DNA of 64,000 nucleotides from Nostoc indistinguendum CM1-VF10 (lineage in GTDB: Bacteria > Cyanobacteriota > Cyanobacteriia > Cyanobacteriales > Nostocaceae). This document shows positions 27,031 to 35,436 of the stretch, piece by piece. The notes beneath the pieces were generated by a model. The model was not told where the DNA came from. It ran no database searches and was given only the letters and a program-made list of their open reading frames with translations. Position 1 is the first letter of the stretch, and every line of letters begins with the position of its first letter. Location: positions 1-64,000 of the forward strand of contig JAHHHS010000016.1 in assembly GCA_019359215.1 (NCBI GenBank). The letters are read 5' to 3'. A program made the translations under genes and the position numbers.

Positions 27031-27735
27031 ATGCAATTACTCAAACCAGAAAATAGGAAAAATAACCCATTGCCACTGTTGGCAGTAGGAACATTTGGTT
27101 TACATGTATTTACCTTGCTTTTACTAATATTTAACGGGTCTATGTTACAACAGTTAGGTCAGCAACTTACACCTCAAACTTTAGTGCAACTTGTTGATGG
27201 TCGCACTATAACTGTAGACCCCCAACCAAATTTAGAGCGACAGCCAGAGGCTATTCGGCGTTTTGTGGGTGAAACTATGAGTTTAATGCTTACCTGGTCA
27301 CAGCAACAGCCGCCAACACAAATTTGGGAAATTACCTCCCAACTGGTAGCTGATGATTTTAAAGAAAAATTTAAGTCAGAAGTTACCAATTTAAATCCAG
27401 ATAGCCAATTTGAAAATGTTAATCGAGGAGCAGAGAATGTATTAGTAATCCAAAAAATTTCTCAACCTAAAGAAATAGGTAATGGAAAGTGGGAAGTGGA
27501 GATGCTTGCTAATCAATTAGTTTTTAGCGGTTATGATAGATTGGGAAAATCAACTTCCTTTAATAAAAAAATTTTAGTTAGAGCAATAGATGAACCAGCA
27601 AGTTCGCTACCCAATGCTCCACTACCTTCGCACTTTGCAGCTTACCGCCTTGGTGAAGCCAGACTAGAAATTTATAATGTATGTGAAATCCAAGATAAAA
27701 ATTGTTCTGGGAATCCAAACCAAGCTTTACCATGA
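27031..27735 (+). CDS. VirB8/TraE-like inner-membrane protein, copy 2
   Basis: 234 residues, paralogous to the preceding gene: an N-terminal helix (FGLHVFTLLLLIFNG) and then LVQLVDGRTITVDPQPN and RQPEAIRRFVGETMSLMLTW align directly with copy 1. Both end in similar IYNVCEI/IYEIRNL segments with a Cys. The TGA overlaps the ATG of the VirB10-like gene by four bases (ATGA), so the two are translationally coupled. A tandem pair of VirB8-like genes is unusual. Confidence 0.55.
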   Translation: MQLLKPENRKNNPLPLLAVGTFGLHVFTLLLLIFNGSMLQQLGQQLTPQTLVQLVDGRTITVDPQPNLERQPEAIRRFVGETMSLMLTWSQQQPPTQIWEITSQLVADDFKEKFKSEVTNLNPDSQFENVNRGAENVLVIQKISQPKEIGNGKWEVEMLANQLVFSGYDRLGKSTSFNKKILVRAIDEPASSLPNAPLPSHFAAYRLGEARLEIYNVCEIQDKNCSGNPNQALP

Positions 27736-29342
27736 CTAGATACTCAACTCCTGCGGAAACTCCTCCCCAAAATGAATTTACTTTAACCACCGATGATCAC
27801 CAACAACAATCTGTAGAATCTTTCGATTGGGAATCGCGGATGTCAAGGTTGGTCGGCTTTGAAGAAGAATCTTCTAACGATACCCAAGGTTCAGAAGACT
27901 CTGCAACACCGCAAGAGTCGTTTTCTCAACCACAAGAAGTTCAGACTAAGCAACCCCTCTCATCTAATCCCTTTGCAAAGTTAGGCTTGGTAGGGGCTGC
28001 TACCTTAGCAATCGTTTTGGTGGGTGGTGTATTTTTGTCTCAGTTGATGAGTGGCGGCAATCAAAAGCCAAAAGATATTGTTCCTCCACAAGTGCCTGAG
28101 CAGCCAATTAATGAGTCTAGCTCTCAACAGCTAGAAGGCGAAGTAGATACTCTCAAAACAAAATTAGCCCTGACTGAACAAGCGCAGATGGTGAAAGCTG
28201 CTCAAGAACAGCTCAGAACGGCAAAATCAACGCAGACAGCAGCCTTACAAGAACCGTCAGTTTCTTCTAGAGGGAGACAGAGAATGATACCAACGCCCCC
28301 ACCAACAGCTTATGTGCCTCGAACAGTGACAGTTGAGCGCATTGTTAAAGTACCTGCTTCTCAACCTTTGCCATCACCTCAGCTACCAGTTGTGAAGCCA
28401 AACACTCAACCTCAACCTGTAGTCAATATAACTCCACCATCTCCACCAAACCCATTTGAAGAGTGGAGAAGGTTAGCAAAGTTAGGTAGCTACGGTCAAG
28501 TTAATGCTACCAATCAACCTAATAACGTCGCAGCTGCTCCTGAGCCTGCAAACAATCCGCAACCACAGGAAGAGACACCACCACCGGAAACTCCTGCTCC
28601 TGCGGTGAGCCAAGCGCAACCTCTGGGACAAAAATCCTTAGCAGTAGGGACTAGTGCTAAAGCTGTGTTAGCAACAGCGATATTTGGGGAAACTACTACT
28701 AGGTCAGGCGGTGGTGATGAAACAGGCGATGCGAAAAACGTATTTGTGATCCGATTAAAAGAAGCACTCAAATCCAAGGACGGTGCGATCGCTTTCCCTG
28801 CAAACAGCGAATTCCTAGCTGAAATTAGTTCCATTAACGAACAAGGTCTTTTGCAGATGAACGTAACTAAAGTTATCTCGCAAAATGATGGCAACCCTAC
28901 CGAACAAAGCTTACCCAACAATGCAATTATTGTTCGTGGTACCCAAGGTAAACCTTTAATGGCAGGTAAATTTCCCGGACAAAGTTCGTCCATAGCATCA
29001 ATGGATCTAGGACTATTCGTTTTGGGTGGTCTTGGTAAAGCAGCAGAGTTAGTAAATCGCCCTGATACCAAAGTTGTATTTCCAACAAATCCAAATCCAA
29101 ATCCACCTGCCAACTCCGGTGACGGCGAATCGAACAACAACTCCTACATTGCCTACCCTGTTACTGAGACTGAGAACAGACGCAACCTTGCAGCTGCGGT
29201 TGTAGAAGGTGGTTTTAACTCTGTAGTACCCCAAATTGCCCAACGTAATCAACAGGCGATCGCCCAAATGTCACAACCAACGAATGTTTGGTTTATGCGA
29301 GCTGGCACAACTGTTGAATTATATGTTAATCAAGCAATCTAA
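27732..29342 (+). CDS. VirB10/TrbI-like channel protein
   Basis: 536 residues from ATG 27732 (MTRYSTPAET). The cytoplasmic N-terminus is acidic, with one membrane helix at about 85-105 (LVGAATLAIVLVGGVFL), a short coiled coil (LEGEVDTLKTKLALTEQAQM), a long Pro-rich periplasmic linker (about 165-285) and a C-terminal beta domain. That domain runs from LAVGTSAKAVLATAIFGET to GTTVELYVNQAI, with AFPANSEFLAEISSI in between. This matches VirB10/TrbI architecture, including the final GTxVxLxVxQ. Overlap with the upstream gene shows one transcript. Confidence 0.75.
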   Translation: MTRYSTPAETPPQNEFTLTTDDHQQQSVESFDWESRMSRLVGFEEESSNDTQGSEDSATPQESFSQPQEVQTKQPLSSNPFAKLGLVGAATLAIVLVGGVFLSQLMSGGNQKPKDIVPPQVPEQPINESSSQQLEGEVDTLKTKLALTEQAQMVKAAQEQLRTAKSTQTAALQEPSVSSRGRQRMIPTPPPTAYVPRTVTVERIVKVPASQPLPSPQLPVVKPNTQPQPVVNITPPSPPNPFEEWRRLAKLGSYGQVNATNQPNNVAAAPEPANNPQPQEETPPPETPAPAVSQAQPLGQKSLAVGTSAKAVLATAIFGETTTRSGGGDETGDAKNVFVIRLKEALKSKDGAIAFPANSEFLAEISSINEQGLLQMNVTKVISQNDGNPTEQSLPNNAIIVRGTQGKPLMAGKFPGQSSSIASMDLGLFVLGGLGKAAELVNRPDTKVVFPTNPNPNPPANSGDGESNNNSYIAYPVTETENRRNLAAAVVEGGFNSVVPQIAQRNQQAIAQMSQPTNVWFMRAGTTVELYVNQAI

Positions 29343-29467
29343 TTTTAGGAGATAAAATTTATACCAATTTTAGTTTTTAGATTAGGTAATGGTAATTGGT
29401 AATTAGTTTTCTTTCCCTCTTTCGGATGCCTCCTTATTATCTCTACCAATCTCCTCCATTTGCAACC

Positions 29468-30040
29468 ATGAAAAAGAATACTAAATTATCAGGAAATACC
29501 CCGAAGAATTCTTATTTCCTACCTATAGCTTCCTTAATTTTCTCGGTTGCTATGTTATTGTTGGTAGGTCGCGCTGGTGCTAATAACGCTGTTTTGCGTT
29601 CCATATTTTCTTGCCAAGCACAGGGTTTAGGTGGAGCAATACCTACGATCGACATTTGGTATCAACAAGGAACAAACTTAAGCTTTATTCCCGCTGGAGA
29701 AGTAATTAAAAAAGTTTGGTTAAACGATCCATCACAAGTAACTATAGACTTTGATGGCCCAGTATGTATGCAGTTTGGTCAAGACTCTAATAGTAATGCA
29801 GGAGATTGTACAAACTCCTCAGCGAATGTAATTCAACTCAGACGAATTCAAAAACTGGATATTCCTGGGCTTCCTCCCACTAGCAATACACTTTTGACAG
29901 TTGTTACCGAAGGGCAAGGTAGAAATAAGCTGTATACTTTTCGAGTGATATATAAAACAGATAACCCTGAATATCACACTTTAGCAGTTTTTGCCGATCC
30001 TTCTGGTCAGGAAGGAGCTTGTGCTACAGTTTCACAATAA
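29468..30040 (+). CDS. VirB9/TrbG-like secreted protein
   Basis: 190 residues from ATG 29468 (MKKNTKLSG), with a signal or anchor segment (FLPIASLIFSVAMLLLVGRA). The mature domain IWYQQGTNLSFIPAGEVIKK, VWLNDPSQVTIDFDG, LRRIQKLDIPGLPPTSNTLL and YTFRVIY follows the beta-rich N-terminal pattern of VirB9/TrbG/TraK: a fold for an I/F-P-G turn, then a Thr-Asn-Leu-type strand, then YTFxL. The VirB9 C-terminal VirB7-binding domain appears to be missing, so it is short (typical VirB9 is about 270-290 residues). An upstream in-frame ATG at 29426 is possible. Confidence 0.55.
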   Translation: MKKNTKLSGNTPKNSYFLPIASLIFSVAMLLLVGRAGANNAVLRSIFSCQAQGLGGAIPTIDIWYQQGTNLSFIPAGEVIKKVWLNDPSQVTIDFDGPVCMQFGQDSNSNAGDCTNSSANVIQLRRIQKLDIPGLPPTSNTLLTVVTEGQGRNKLYTFRVIYKTDNPEYHTLAVFADPSGQEGACATVSQ

Positions 30041-30652
30041 ACTTTTAGCAAAAAGTACCCGACAGTTTCCTTCTACAGCGTTGCAGAACAATGGGATGAA
30101 TTGCGGCAAGCTCTTGAGGCAGGTGAGGCAGCACTTCTCTGCGAGACGCTGCGCGAACGACTACCCTCAGTGACCGGGAGTAGGGAGGGAATTTTGCAAG
30201 TTGCTAAATCATCCCACTTTCTCTGCAATGCCCCTTCTACAAAAAGCCCTGATGCCCACGCATATCTGCATTGTAGCGTTTCAAAAGCCTTGCTCAAATT
30301 CTTTACTTAGACAAAAGTGTTAGAAAGCATCTAAGTCTTTAGGCAGTTTTCTTTCTTTATAAAGCACGGTTAGGATCAGGCGTACGTAGTGCTGTAGTTC
30401 AATCAATTGAAAAACCCCATAACTCAACTGATTTAACTGACTCATGCATTAAGCTAATCGTCATTTAAATTGTACCATTTTCATGGTAATAAAACCTGCA
30501 AACCCTCTTCCTTGCTTCCCTGCGATCTCAATGTGCTTTCTTATATGCTTAACAGCTTATCAGCCTATATGTTTATAAATCTTTAGATGAAAACTAACCG
30601 AAAATTCTAAATTCGTGTAAATATAAAGAAAAGCTTAAGAGGTTACAGACTC
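30041..30652. other. Gene-free region with repeat and a possible coding relic
   Basis: In frame with the VirB9-like stop, the sequence stays open to about 30310, starting TFSKKYPTVSFYSVAEQWDE and LRQALEAGE, which looks protein-like before running into a GAGACGCTGCGCGAACG dispersed repeat. This may be the remnant of a further gene of the cluster. 30311-30652 is AT-rich and holds the promoter of the next small gene. No RNA gene is recognised. Confidence 0.35.
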
Positions 30653-30892
30653 ATGGTCACTACCAAAATGATGCAACAGCTTTGGGCTGTAATCGAGTCT
30701 ACCCAGGTCAACACCCTGCTGCATTTTGACGATGCGGCTTTAGTACAATTGCTCCTCCAGCAGCTAAAAGCGAAGCAGGCTATTGATCCTCAGGCAGATA
30801 GCACCCTAAATACTTACATAAAATCTAAACTGCCCCTTATTCGTGATACAGCTGAAGGACGATTATCCTTCGGGCAAGGCGGCAATCAATAG
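30653..30892 (+). CDS. Small conserved hypothetical protein
   Basis: 79 residues, soluble, mainly helical, with WAVIESTQVNTLLHFDDAAL and VQLLLQQLKAKQAID. The ATG at 30653 follows AAGAGGTTACAGACTC, a usable ribosome-binding site. No motif is known to me. It is separated from the secretion cluster by a repeat, so it is probably an independent gene, perhaps in an operon with the small membrane protein 63 bp downstream. Confidence 0.5.
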   Translation: MVTTKMMQQLWAVIESTQVNTLLHFDDAALVQLLLQQLKAKQAIDPQADSTLNTYIKSKLPLIRDTAEGRLSFGQGGNQ

Positions 30893-30955
30893 TACGAGAA
30901 ATCATCAAATGATTGCTCGCCAAGCATACGCTCAGAGTTCAAACAGTGGAATATT

Positions 30956-31213
30956 ATGAATAACTGGCTAGTAATTGCCCTAGTAGCTTATCTAATTGGA
31001 GCAGCGATTGAAGGGGTGAGTACAGCCAGTCAGCTATCTCATTCAGTGCCAGAATTAGCTAAAAGTACACAAGCTCACCCTTCAGAGTCTGCCACTGAGT
31101 CTAGTTCAACTTGGCGAGTTGTGGCCGCGATCGCCTCAGTAAGTATATGTGGAGCTTTTTGGTGGCCTTGCCGCCTTTTCCACCGTTTAATTAAAGGCAA
31201 GGTTAATTCGTAA
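30956..31213 (+). CDS. Small membrane protein, hypothetical
   Basis: 85 residues with an N-terminal helix (WLVIALVAYLIGAAIEG), a Ser/Thr-rich loop and a second helix (VVAAIASVSICGAFWWPC) ending in a basic tail. The function is unknown. It ends two bases before the 3' end of the convergent ABC transporter gene, so the two transcripts must overlap or terminate within each other. Confidence 0.45.
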   Translation: MNNWLVIALVAYLIGAAIEGVSTASQLSHSVPELAKSTQAHPSESATESSSTWRVVAAIASVSICGAFWWPCRLFHRLIKGKVNS

Positions 31214-31215
31214 GC

Positions 31216-32955
31216 TTAATCCTCATCTGTAGAATAAAACTGTTGGGCATAAAAACGGGCATAGCGTCCTTCCTGAGACAGGAGGGAGGTATGAGTACCA
31301 GCTTCAACCAACTGTCCTTGTTCTAGTACGAGAATGCAGTCAGCTCTACGAACGCTGCTCAAGCGATGGGCGATAATAAACACGGTACGGTTTTGCATCA
31401 CTCGCTCGATCGCTTCTTGAACTAGTGATTCTGACTCCGAATCTAAGGCAGAAGTAGCTTCATCTAAGATGAGAATTCGAGGATCGTTGACAATCGCTCT
31501 GGCGATCGCTAATCTTTGGCGTTGTCCTCCCGATAGGTTAACTCCACGTTCGCCTACCCAGGTATGATAACCCTGGGAAAACTGGCTGATAAAGGAGTGA
31601 GCGTTGGCAATCTTTGCTGCTTCCTGAATCGCTGCTAAATCTAATTTTTCCTGACCGTAACCGATATTTTGGGCGATCGTTCCTGAAAAAAGGGTAACAT
31701 CTTGGGGAACAATGCCAATTTGACGGCGCAGGCTGGTGAGTGTAACATCGCGGATATCAATATTATCAACCATAATTTGACCCCTTTGAGGGTCATAAAA
31801 GCGAAGTAAAAGGTTAATTAATGTCGATTTGCCGGCTCCAGAAGAACCAACTAAAGCAATGACATCACCAGGAGAAGCTTGCAAGCAAAGATCCTTGAGT
31901 ACCGGCTGGCTGGGATTGTAGGCGAAATCGACATGACGATATTCTACCTTGCCCATAACTCTTGGCATTTCCTTTGCATTGGATTTTTCGCTGAGGCTAG
32001 GCTGCTTCGCCATCAGTTCAAAGATGCGTTCGACGGAAGCTTCGGTCTGTTTGTACTCGTTGTAATTGCTAATCATCATGTCGATTGGCTGAATCAGTAA
32101 AGCCACAGCAGCTAAGAAACTGATAAACCCTTGAGATGTCAGCTGATTCTGAGAAATCTGCCATCCTCCCAATAAAAATAGGAGCATAATACTAACTGCT
32201 TCCAAAAACCCAACAACAGGAAACTGAATGGATTTGAGTTGTTGAGTTCGATACTGAGCCTGACGATTGGATTCTGCTTCCTGATTGAATCGCTTCACTT
32301 CATACTCTTGTGCTGCAAAAGCCTGAACCACACGAATACCGCCAAATACTTCTGTTAGCAGCGCTGACAAATTAGAAACCTGATTTTGACTCTGGCGAGA
32401 TAGCACGAGTAATCGCTGACCAAATCCTCCGATCAACCAAGCCATCAAGGGAGCCAAAATCAAACCTGTAAGCGTGAGCGGCCAATTCAGGTAGAGCATG
32501 TAAAGCGGGATCACAATTAACTGCAAGAGATTGGAAAGAAACTGATGGGATAACTTGTCAACAATCTCCCCTACCCGGTCGATATCTTCAGTTAGGCGAT
32601 AAGTGAGGTCTCCCGTCTGTGTGGTTTCAAAGTAATCCAATCCGAGTTTGTGCAGGTGAGCGTAAACTTGCTTACGCAAGTTTAAAACCATTTCCAGAGC
32701 AGCAGCTATCATAAAGACATTCTGCCCGTATTGACAAAACCCTCGAACCAAAAATACTAAAGTGGCTAGTCCGAGCCAGTAGGCAATCTGGGTAACATTT
32801 CCCTGACCAAGAAACAAAGCGACCTTACCTGCTAAATAGGGTATTGCTAAGGTGAACAACACAAACCCTAAAATACAAGCCAACCCCCGAACTAACCGCG
32901 GCCATTGGGGCCAGAGATAAGGCAACAGTTGCCAGTAGCTAGAGCGGACTTTCAT
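31216..32955 (-). CDS. ABC exporter, fused permease and ATPase (MsbA/lipid-exporter type)
   Basis: 579 residues: an N-terminal six-helix ABC transmembrane domain (about 15-310) and a C-terminal ATPase with Walker A GSSGAGKST (about 370), signature LSGGQRQRLAIARA, Walker B ILILDEATSALD and the H-loop IIAHRLSSVR. It works as a homodimer exporting lipids, glycolipids or drugs. Substrate cannot be read from the sequence. The gene immediately upstream on the same strand (142 bp gap) encodes an LpxB-related protein, which hints at envelope lipid export. Confidence 0.88.
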   Translation of the reverse strand: MKVRSSYWQLLPYLWPQWPRLVRGLACILGFVLFTLAIPYLAGKVALFLGQGNVTQIAYWLGLATLVFLVRGFCQYGQNVFMIAAALEMVLNLRKQVYAHLHKLGLDYFETTQTGDLTYRLTEDIDRVGEIVDKLSHQFLSNLLQLIVIPLYMLYLNWPLTLTGLILAPLMAWLIGGFGQRLLVLSRQSQNQVSNLSALLTEVFGGIRVVQAFAAQEYEVKRFNQEAESNRQAQYRTQQLKSIQFPVVGFLEAVSIMLLFLLGGWQISQNQLTSQGFISFLAAVALLIQPIDMMISNYNEYKQTEASVERIFELMAKQPSLSEKSNAKEMPRVMGKVEYRHVDFAYNPSQPVLKDLCLQASPGDVIALVGSSGAGKSTLINLLLRFYDPQRGQIMVDNIDIRDVTLTSLRRQIGIVPQDVTLFSGTIAQNIGYGQEKLDLAAIQEAAKIANAHSFISQFSQGYHTWVGERGVNLSGGQRQRLAIARAIVNDPRILILDEATSALDSESESLVQEAIERVMQNRTVFIIAHRLSSVRRADCILVLEQGQLVEAGTHTSLLSQEGRYARFYAQQFYSTDED

Positions 32956-33096
32956 AGTTCAATTCTGTATGCTTATATTGTGCTAGCGCTGCAAAGTATC
33001 CCTTCCATGATTTATCCAACAATCTCAAAACTTGTTGTGGAACCTTGGCAGATAAACTTTTGTACTCTTGAAATTTGGCAGTAGCAGTAATTTCTA

Positions 33097-34311
33097 CTAA
33101 GTTTCTCCTAAATAGGTTAGCAGAAGGCGAGCAATTCTCTCAGATGCACCGGGCAAGCCAAATCGCTTACGGCCATTTACTTTGCACTTAGCGAGGTAGT
33201 CTGAATCTTGTAAAGTCTCGACTACTCGTCGAGCTGCTTGCTTGAGAATCTCAGGGGTTGCTGGCTTGGTGCCGATGGTTTGGACATTTGTGCCCAACAG
33301 CCGTGTTTGCGCCTCTGCAAATTGATAGGTAAATTGAGGGCCCTCTCCGGGAATCTGGATGATAGGTTTCCCGATCGCTACAGCTAGCTCCACTGCCAAC
33401 CCTGCCATACCAATGACGAGAGTAGAGTTACATAGGATGTCGCTGAAGGCATCTGAATAACATCTCACTTCCACAATCGGTGATTCGTCAGGAGAATTTC
33501 CTGGGGGAGAATAAGTGAGTATGCCTTCAGTTAGCTGCCAACCTTGGCTTTTGGCGATGTCGTCTAGTTGCTTCATCAAATCCGGTATCAAGGCTGCGCG
33601 AAACTGTAATCCTGATTCAGGCATCACCTTGGCGATTTCTACCACTAGTTGCAACTGCAAACAAAAATTTCGCGCGGCTTCAGGCATCCGTGACCCTGGT
33701 AGGAGAGCGATCGCTCTCTCGTCCGGTTTCAGGCGCAAGTCTTTGCCAGTAGGGACGAGCCAATCTAAAGCCGGAATGCCAGCCAATTGAGCTTTAGTTA
33801 AACCTTGCCGTTGGAGGTCATAAGCCGTATAGGATTCTTTGGTGAAAACTGCCAGACATCTGGAAGAATTAAGGTCGTGCCACAGAAGCGGATTGAGCCG
33901 TAACCGCCCTTCGTAGAGTGCAGAAAGACAAGAGATAAAGGAGACGAAGGGGCGCTTTGTTAAGTAAGCAAATGTCTGGGAGACAAAATCCCCAGTAGCC
34001 ATAATCAAATCGCAGTCGGGAGCATACTGCAACACTGCTTGTAACTGTCGCCACGTTAACCCAATCAATCCCGATTGAAAATCTTTGAGCATATAGAGGC
34101 GCTTCATATAAAAGAATCCTCCAGAGGGCATTGTTTGCGTCGGGCCAATAATGGGAATGTTCAAGTTGCGGTAAGCTTTTCCTTCCCCCACAATCGGCAT
34201 TGCTGCCATCTCCAGAGAAGGACACAATTGGCGCAGGGTCTGAATAACATAAGAGGTATGGTTGTCCTCTCCGTGGCCGTTACTGATAAATAAGATTCGC
34301 TTAGAGGGCAT
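33097..34311 (-). CDS. Lipid-A-disaccharide synthase-related protein
   Basis: 404 residues. ILFISNGHGEDNHTSYVIQT at the N-terminus, SALYEGRLRLNPLLWHDLNS, LLPGSRMPEAARNF, and MAGLAVELAVAIGKPIIQIP with GEGPQFTYQFAEAQ are the landmarks of the cyanobacterial LpxB-related family. This is a GT-B-type glycosyltransferase fold distinct from true LpxB. The role is probably in a cell-surface glycolipid. The ATG at 34311 is a clear start. It precedes an ABC exporter on the same strand. Confidence 0.8.
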   Translation of the reverse strand: MPSKRILFISNGHGEDNHTSYVIQTLRQLCPSLEMAAMPIVGEGKAYRNLNIPIIGPTQTMPSGGFFYMKRLYMLKDFQSGLIGLTWRQLQAVLQYAPDCDLIMATGDFVSQTFAYLTKRPFVSFISCLSALYEGRLRLNPLLWHDLNSSRCLAVFTKESYTAYDLQRQGLTKAQLAGIPALDWLVPTGKDLRLKPDERAIALLPGSRMPEAARNFCLQLQLVVEIAKVMPESGLQFRAALIPDLMKQLDDIAKSQGWQLTEGILTYSPPGNSPDESPIVEVRCYSDAFSDILCNSTLVIGMAGLAVELAVAIGKPIIQIPGEGPQFTYQFAEAQTRLLGTNVQTIGTKPATPEILKQAARRVVETLQDSDYLAKCKVNGRKRFGLPGASERIARLLLTYLGET

Positions 34312-34377
34312 CTTGGGATTTGGATAGGTCTAAAATACTTGGTAATTGGAGACTGGATTTAAAGCTACCGTGAGCCG

Positions 34378-34578
34378 TTGATTGACCTTTTTCAACCCGC
34401 AAAAAATAGACTACTTTCTTATAGCACTATGCGTCGTGCCTTATTACAAGATTATGAAGATTATTCCGTGTGTCTGAGCAAATTCTTTAATATACAACCA
34501 AATACTAGAGAAACTGTTGGGTTAGATGGCAAAGTCTTTAAAGGTTCATATCAGATTAAATCTTGTTGCTTAGCCTAA
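34378..34578 (+). pseudogene. Transposase remnant, ISAs1-like
   Basis: A 66-residue relic: TMRRALLQDYEDYSVCLSKF, FNIQPNTRETVGLDGK and VFKGSYQIK correspond to the early part of ISAs1-type (H-repeat-associated) DDE transposases around the first catalytic Asp (LDGK). No further homologous sequence follows, apart from a short stretch to about 34620. No inverted ends are recognisable. It lies between the LpxB-related gene and plsY. Confidence 0.6.
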
Positions 34579-34677
34579 ACTCCAGAAGAGATACCAAACT
34601 CACCCAACGGCCTGCTCAGGGCATCGTTTGGGGCGAAGTATGTAGCAAAAACTCTTTATCAATTTGCAGTTGGTCAA

Positions 34678-35355
34678 TTATGTAGTTTGTTCTGGTGTCG
34701 CTACATTTTGCCCAATCTTTGGCTCAGTACCAGCAAGCAGACGTTCAATATTAGTGCGATGGCGCAAAATCACATATAATCCACCAGCAATCCCAAACAG
34801 AATATATGGTAAAGGTTGATGCAAAAATACCATGAAAATGGAAACAGCGATCGCACCTGCAATTGAACTCAAAGAGACAATCCGCGATATTGCCACGACA
34901 ACAGCAAACACACCAGCTGTTGCTAAACCTACCTGCCAACTCATTGCCAACAAGATCCCCAAGCTGATAGCAACAGATTTACCACCAGTAAAGCCCAAAA
35001 AAATCGATTTACTATGTCCCAGGATGGCAGCTAAACCAGCTAAAGTTGTTAATAAAGGTTGCCACACTTGTGCATCTACCGTTAGAGGGATATAATTTTG
35101 AATTGGGTTAAAATTGAATAACCAGTAAACTAGAGCGATCGCTAATACCCCCTTTAAAGAATCAAGTACTAAAACGAATGCTCCTGGCCCTTTTCCCAAA
35201 GTTCTTAGTACATTAGTTGCTCCAGTAGAACCTGAACCAACTTCCCGAATATCAATACCTTTTAACTGCTTTACAGCAATGTAGCCAGTGGGAAAAGAAC
35301 CCAACAGGTAAGCTATGACCACAATTGCTCCGCACAGAGTTAACCAAATAGCCAT
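34678..35355 (-). CDS. plsY: Glycerol-3-phosphate acyltransferase PlsY
   Basis: An inner-membrane enzyme that acylates glycerol-3-phosphate from acyl-phosphate in the first step of phospholipid synthesis. Motifs LLGSFPTGYIAVKQLKGIDI, REVGSGSTGATNVLRTLG and GHSKSIFLGFTGGKSVA are diagnostic. About six helices. ATG 35355 (MAIWLTLCG) is preferred over TTG 35364. It lies at the end of the same-strand cluster mlaE, DUF3119, DUF3086, plsY, which ties it to lipid traffic. Confidence 0.93.
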   Translation of the reverse strand: MAIWLTLCGAIVVIAYLLGSFPTGYIAVKQLKGIDIREVGSGSTGATNVLRTLGKGPGAFVLVLDSLKGVLAIALVYWLFNFNPIQNYIPLTVDAQVWQPLLTTLAGLAAILGHSKSIFLGFTGGKSVAISLGILLAMSWQVGLATAGVFAVVVAISRIVSLSSIAGAIAVSIFMVFLHQPLPYILFGIAGGLYVILRHRTNIERLLAGTEPKIGQNVATPEQTT

Positions 35356-35395
35356 AATATTCAAGATTCAAAATTTAAAAAAGTCAAGAGGTATT

Positions 35396-35432
35396 ACTCT
35401 TGACCAATGACTAATGACCAATGACTAATGAC
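35396..35432. repeat. Short tandem heptamer repeats
   Basis: CCAATGACTAATGACCAATG followed by ACTAATGACTT is a run of AATGACC/AATGACT units, the STRR type found in heterocystous cyanobacteria, in the gap between DUF3086 and plsY. Confidence 0.6.
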
Positions 35433-35436
35433 TTAT

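Noticed and set aside
28514..29140. Long minus-strand open frame inside the VirB10-like gene
   Set aside because: It is a shadow of the Pro-rich coding strand, with low-complexity antisense composition and no ribosome-binding site.
30101..30310. Separate small gene after the VirB9-like gene
   Set aside because: It has no ATG with a ribosome-binding site and runs through a dispersed repeat, so it is listed only as a relic.
35396..35432. CRISPR-like short repeats (AATGACC units), and similar runs at 45410 and 59060
   Set aside because: The units are heptamers without spacers, no cas genes are present, and they match the STRR repeats of heterocystous cyanobacteria.
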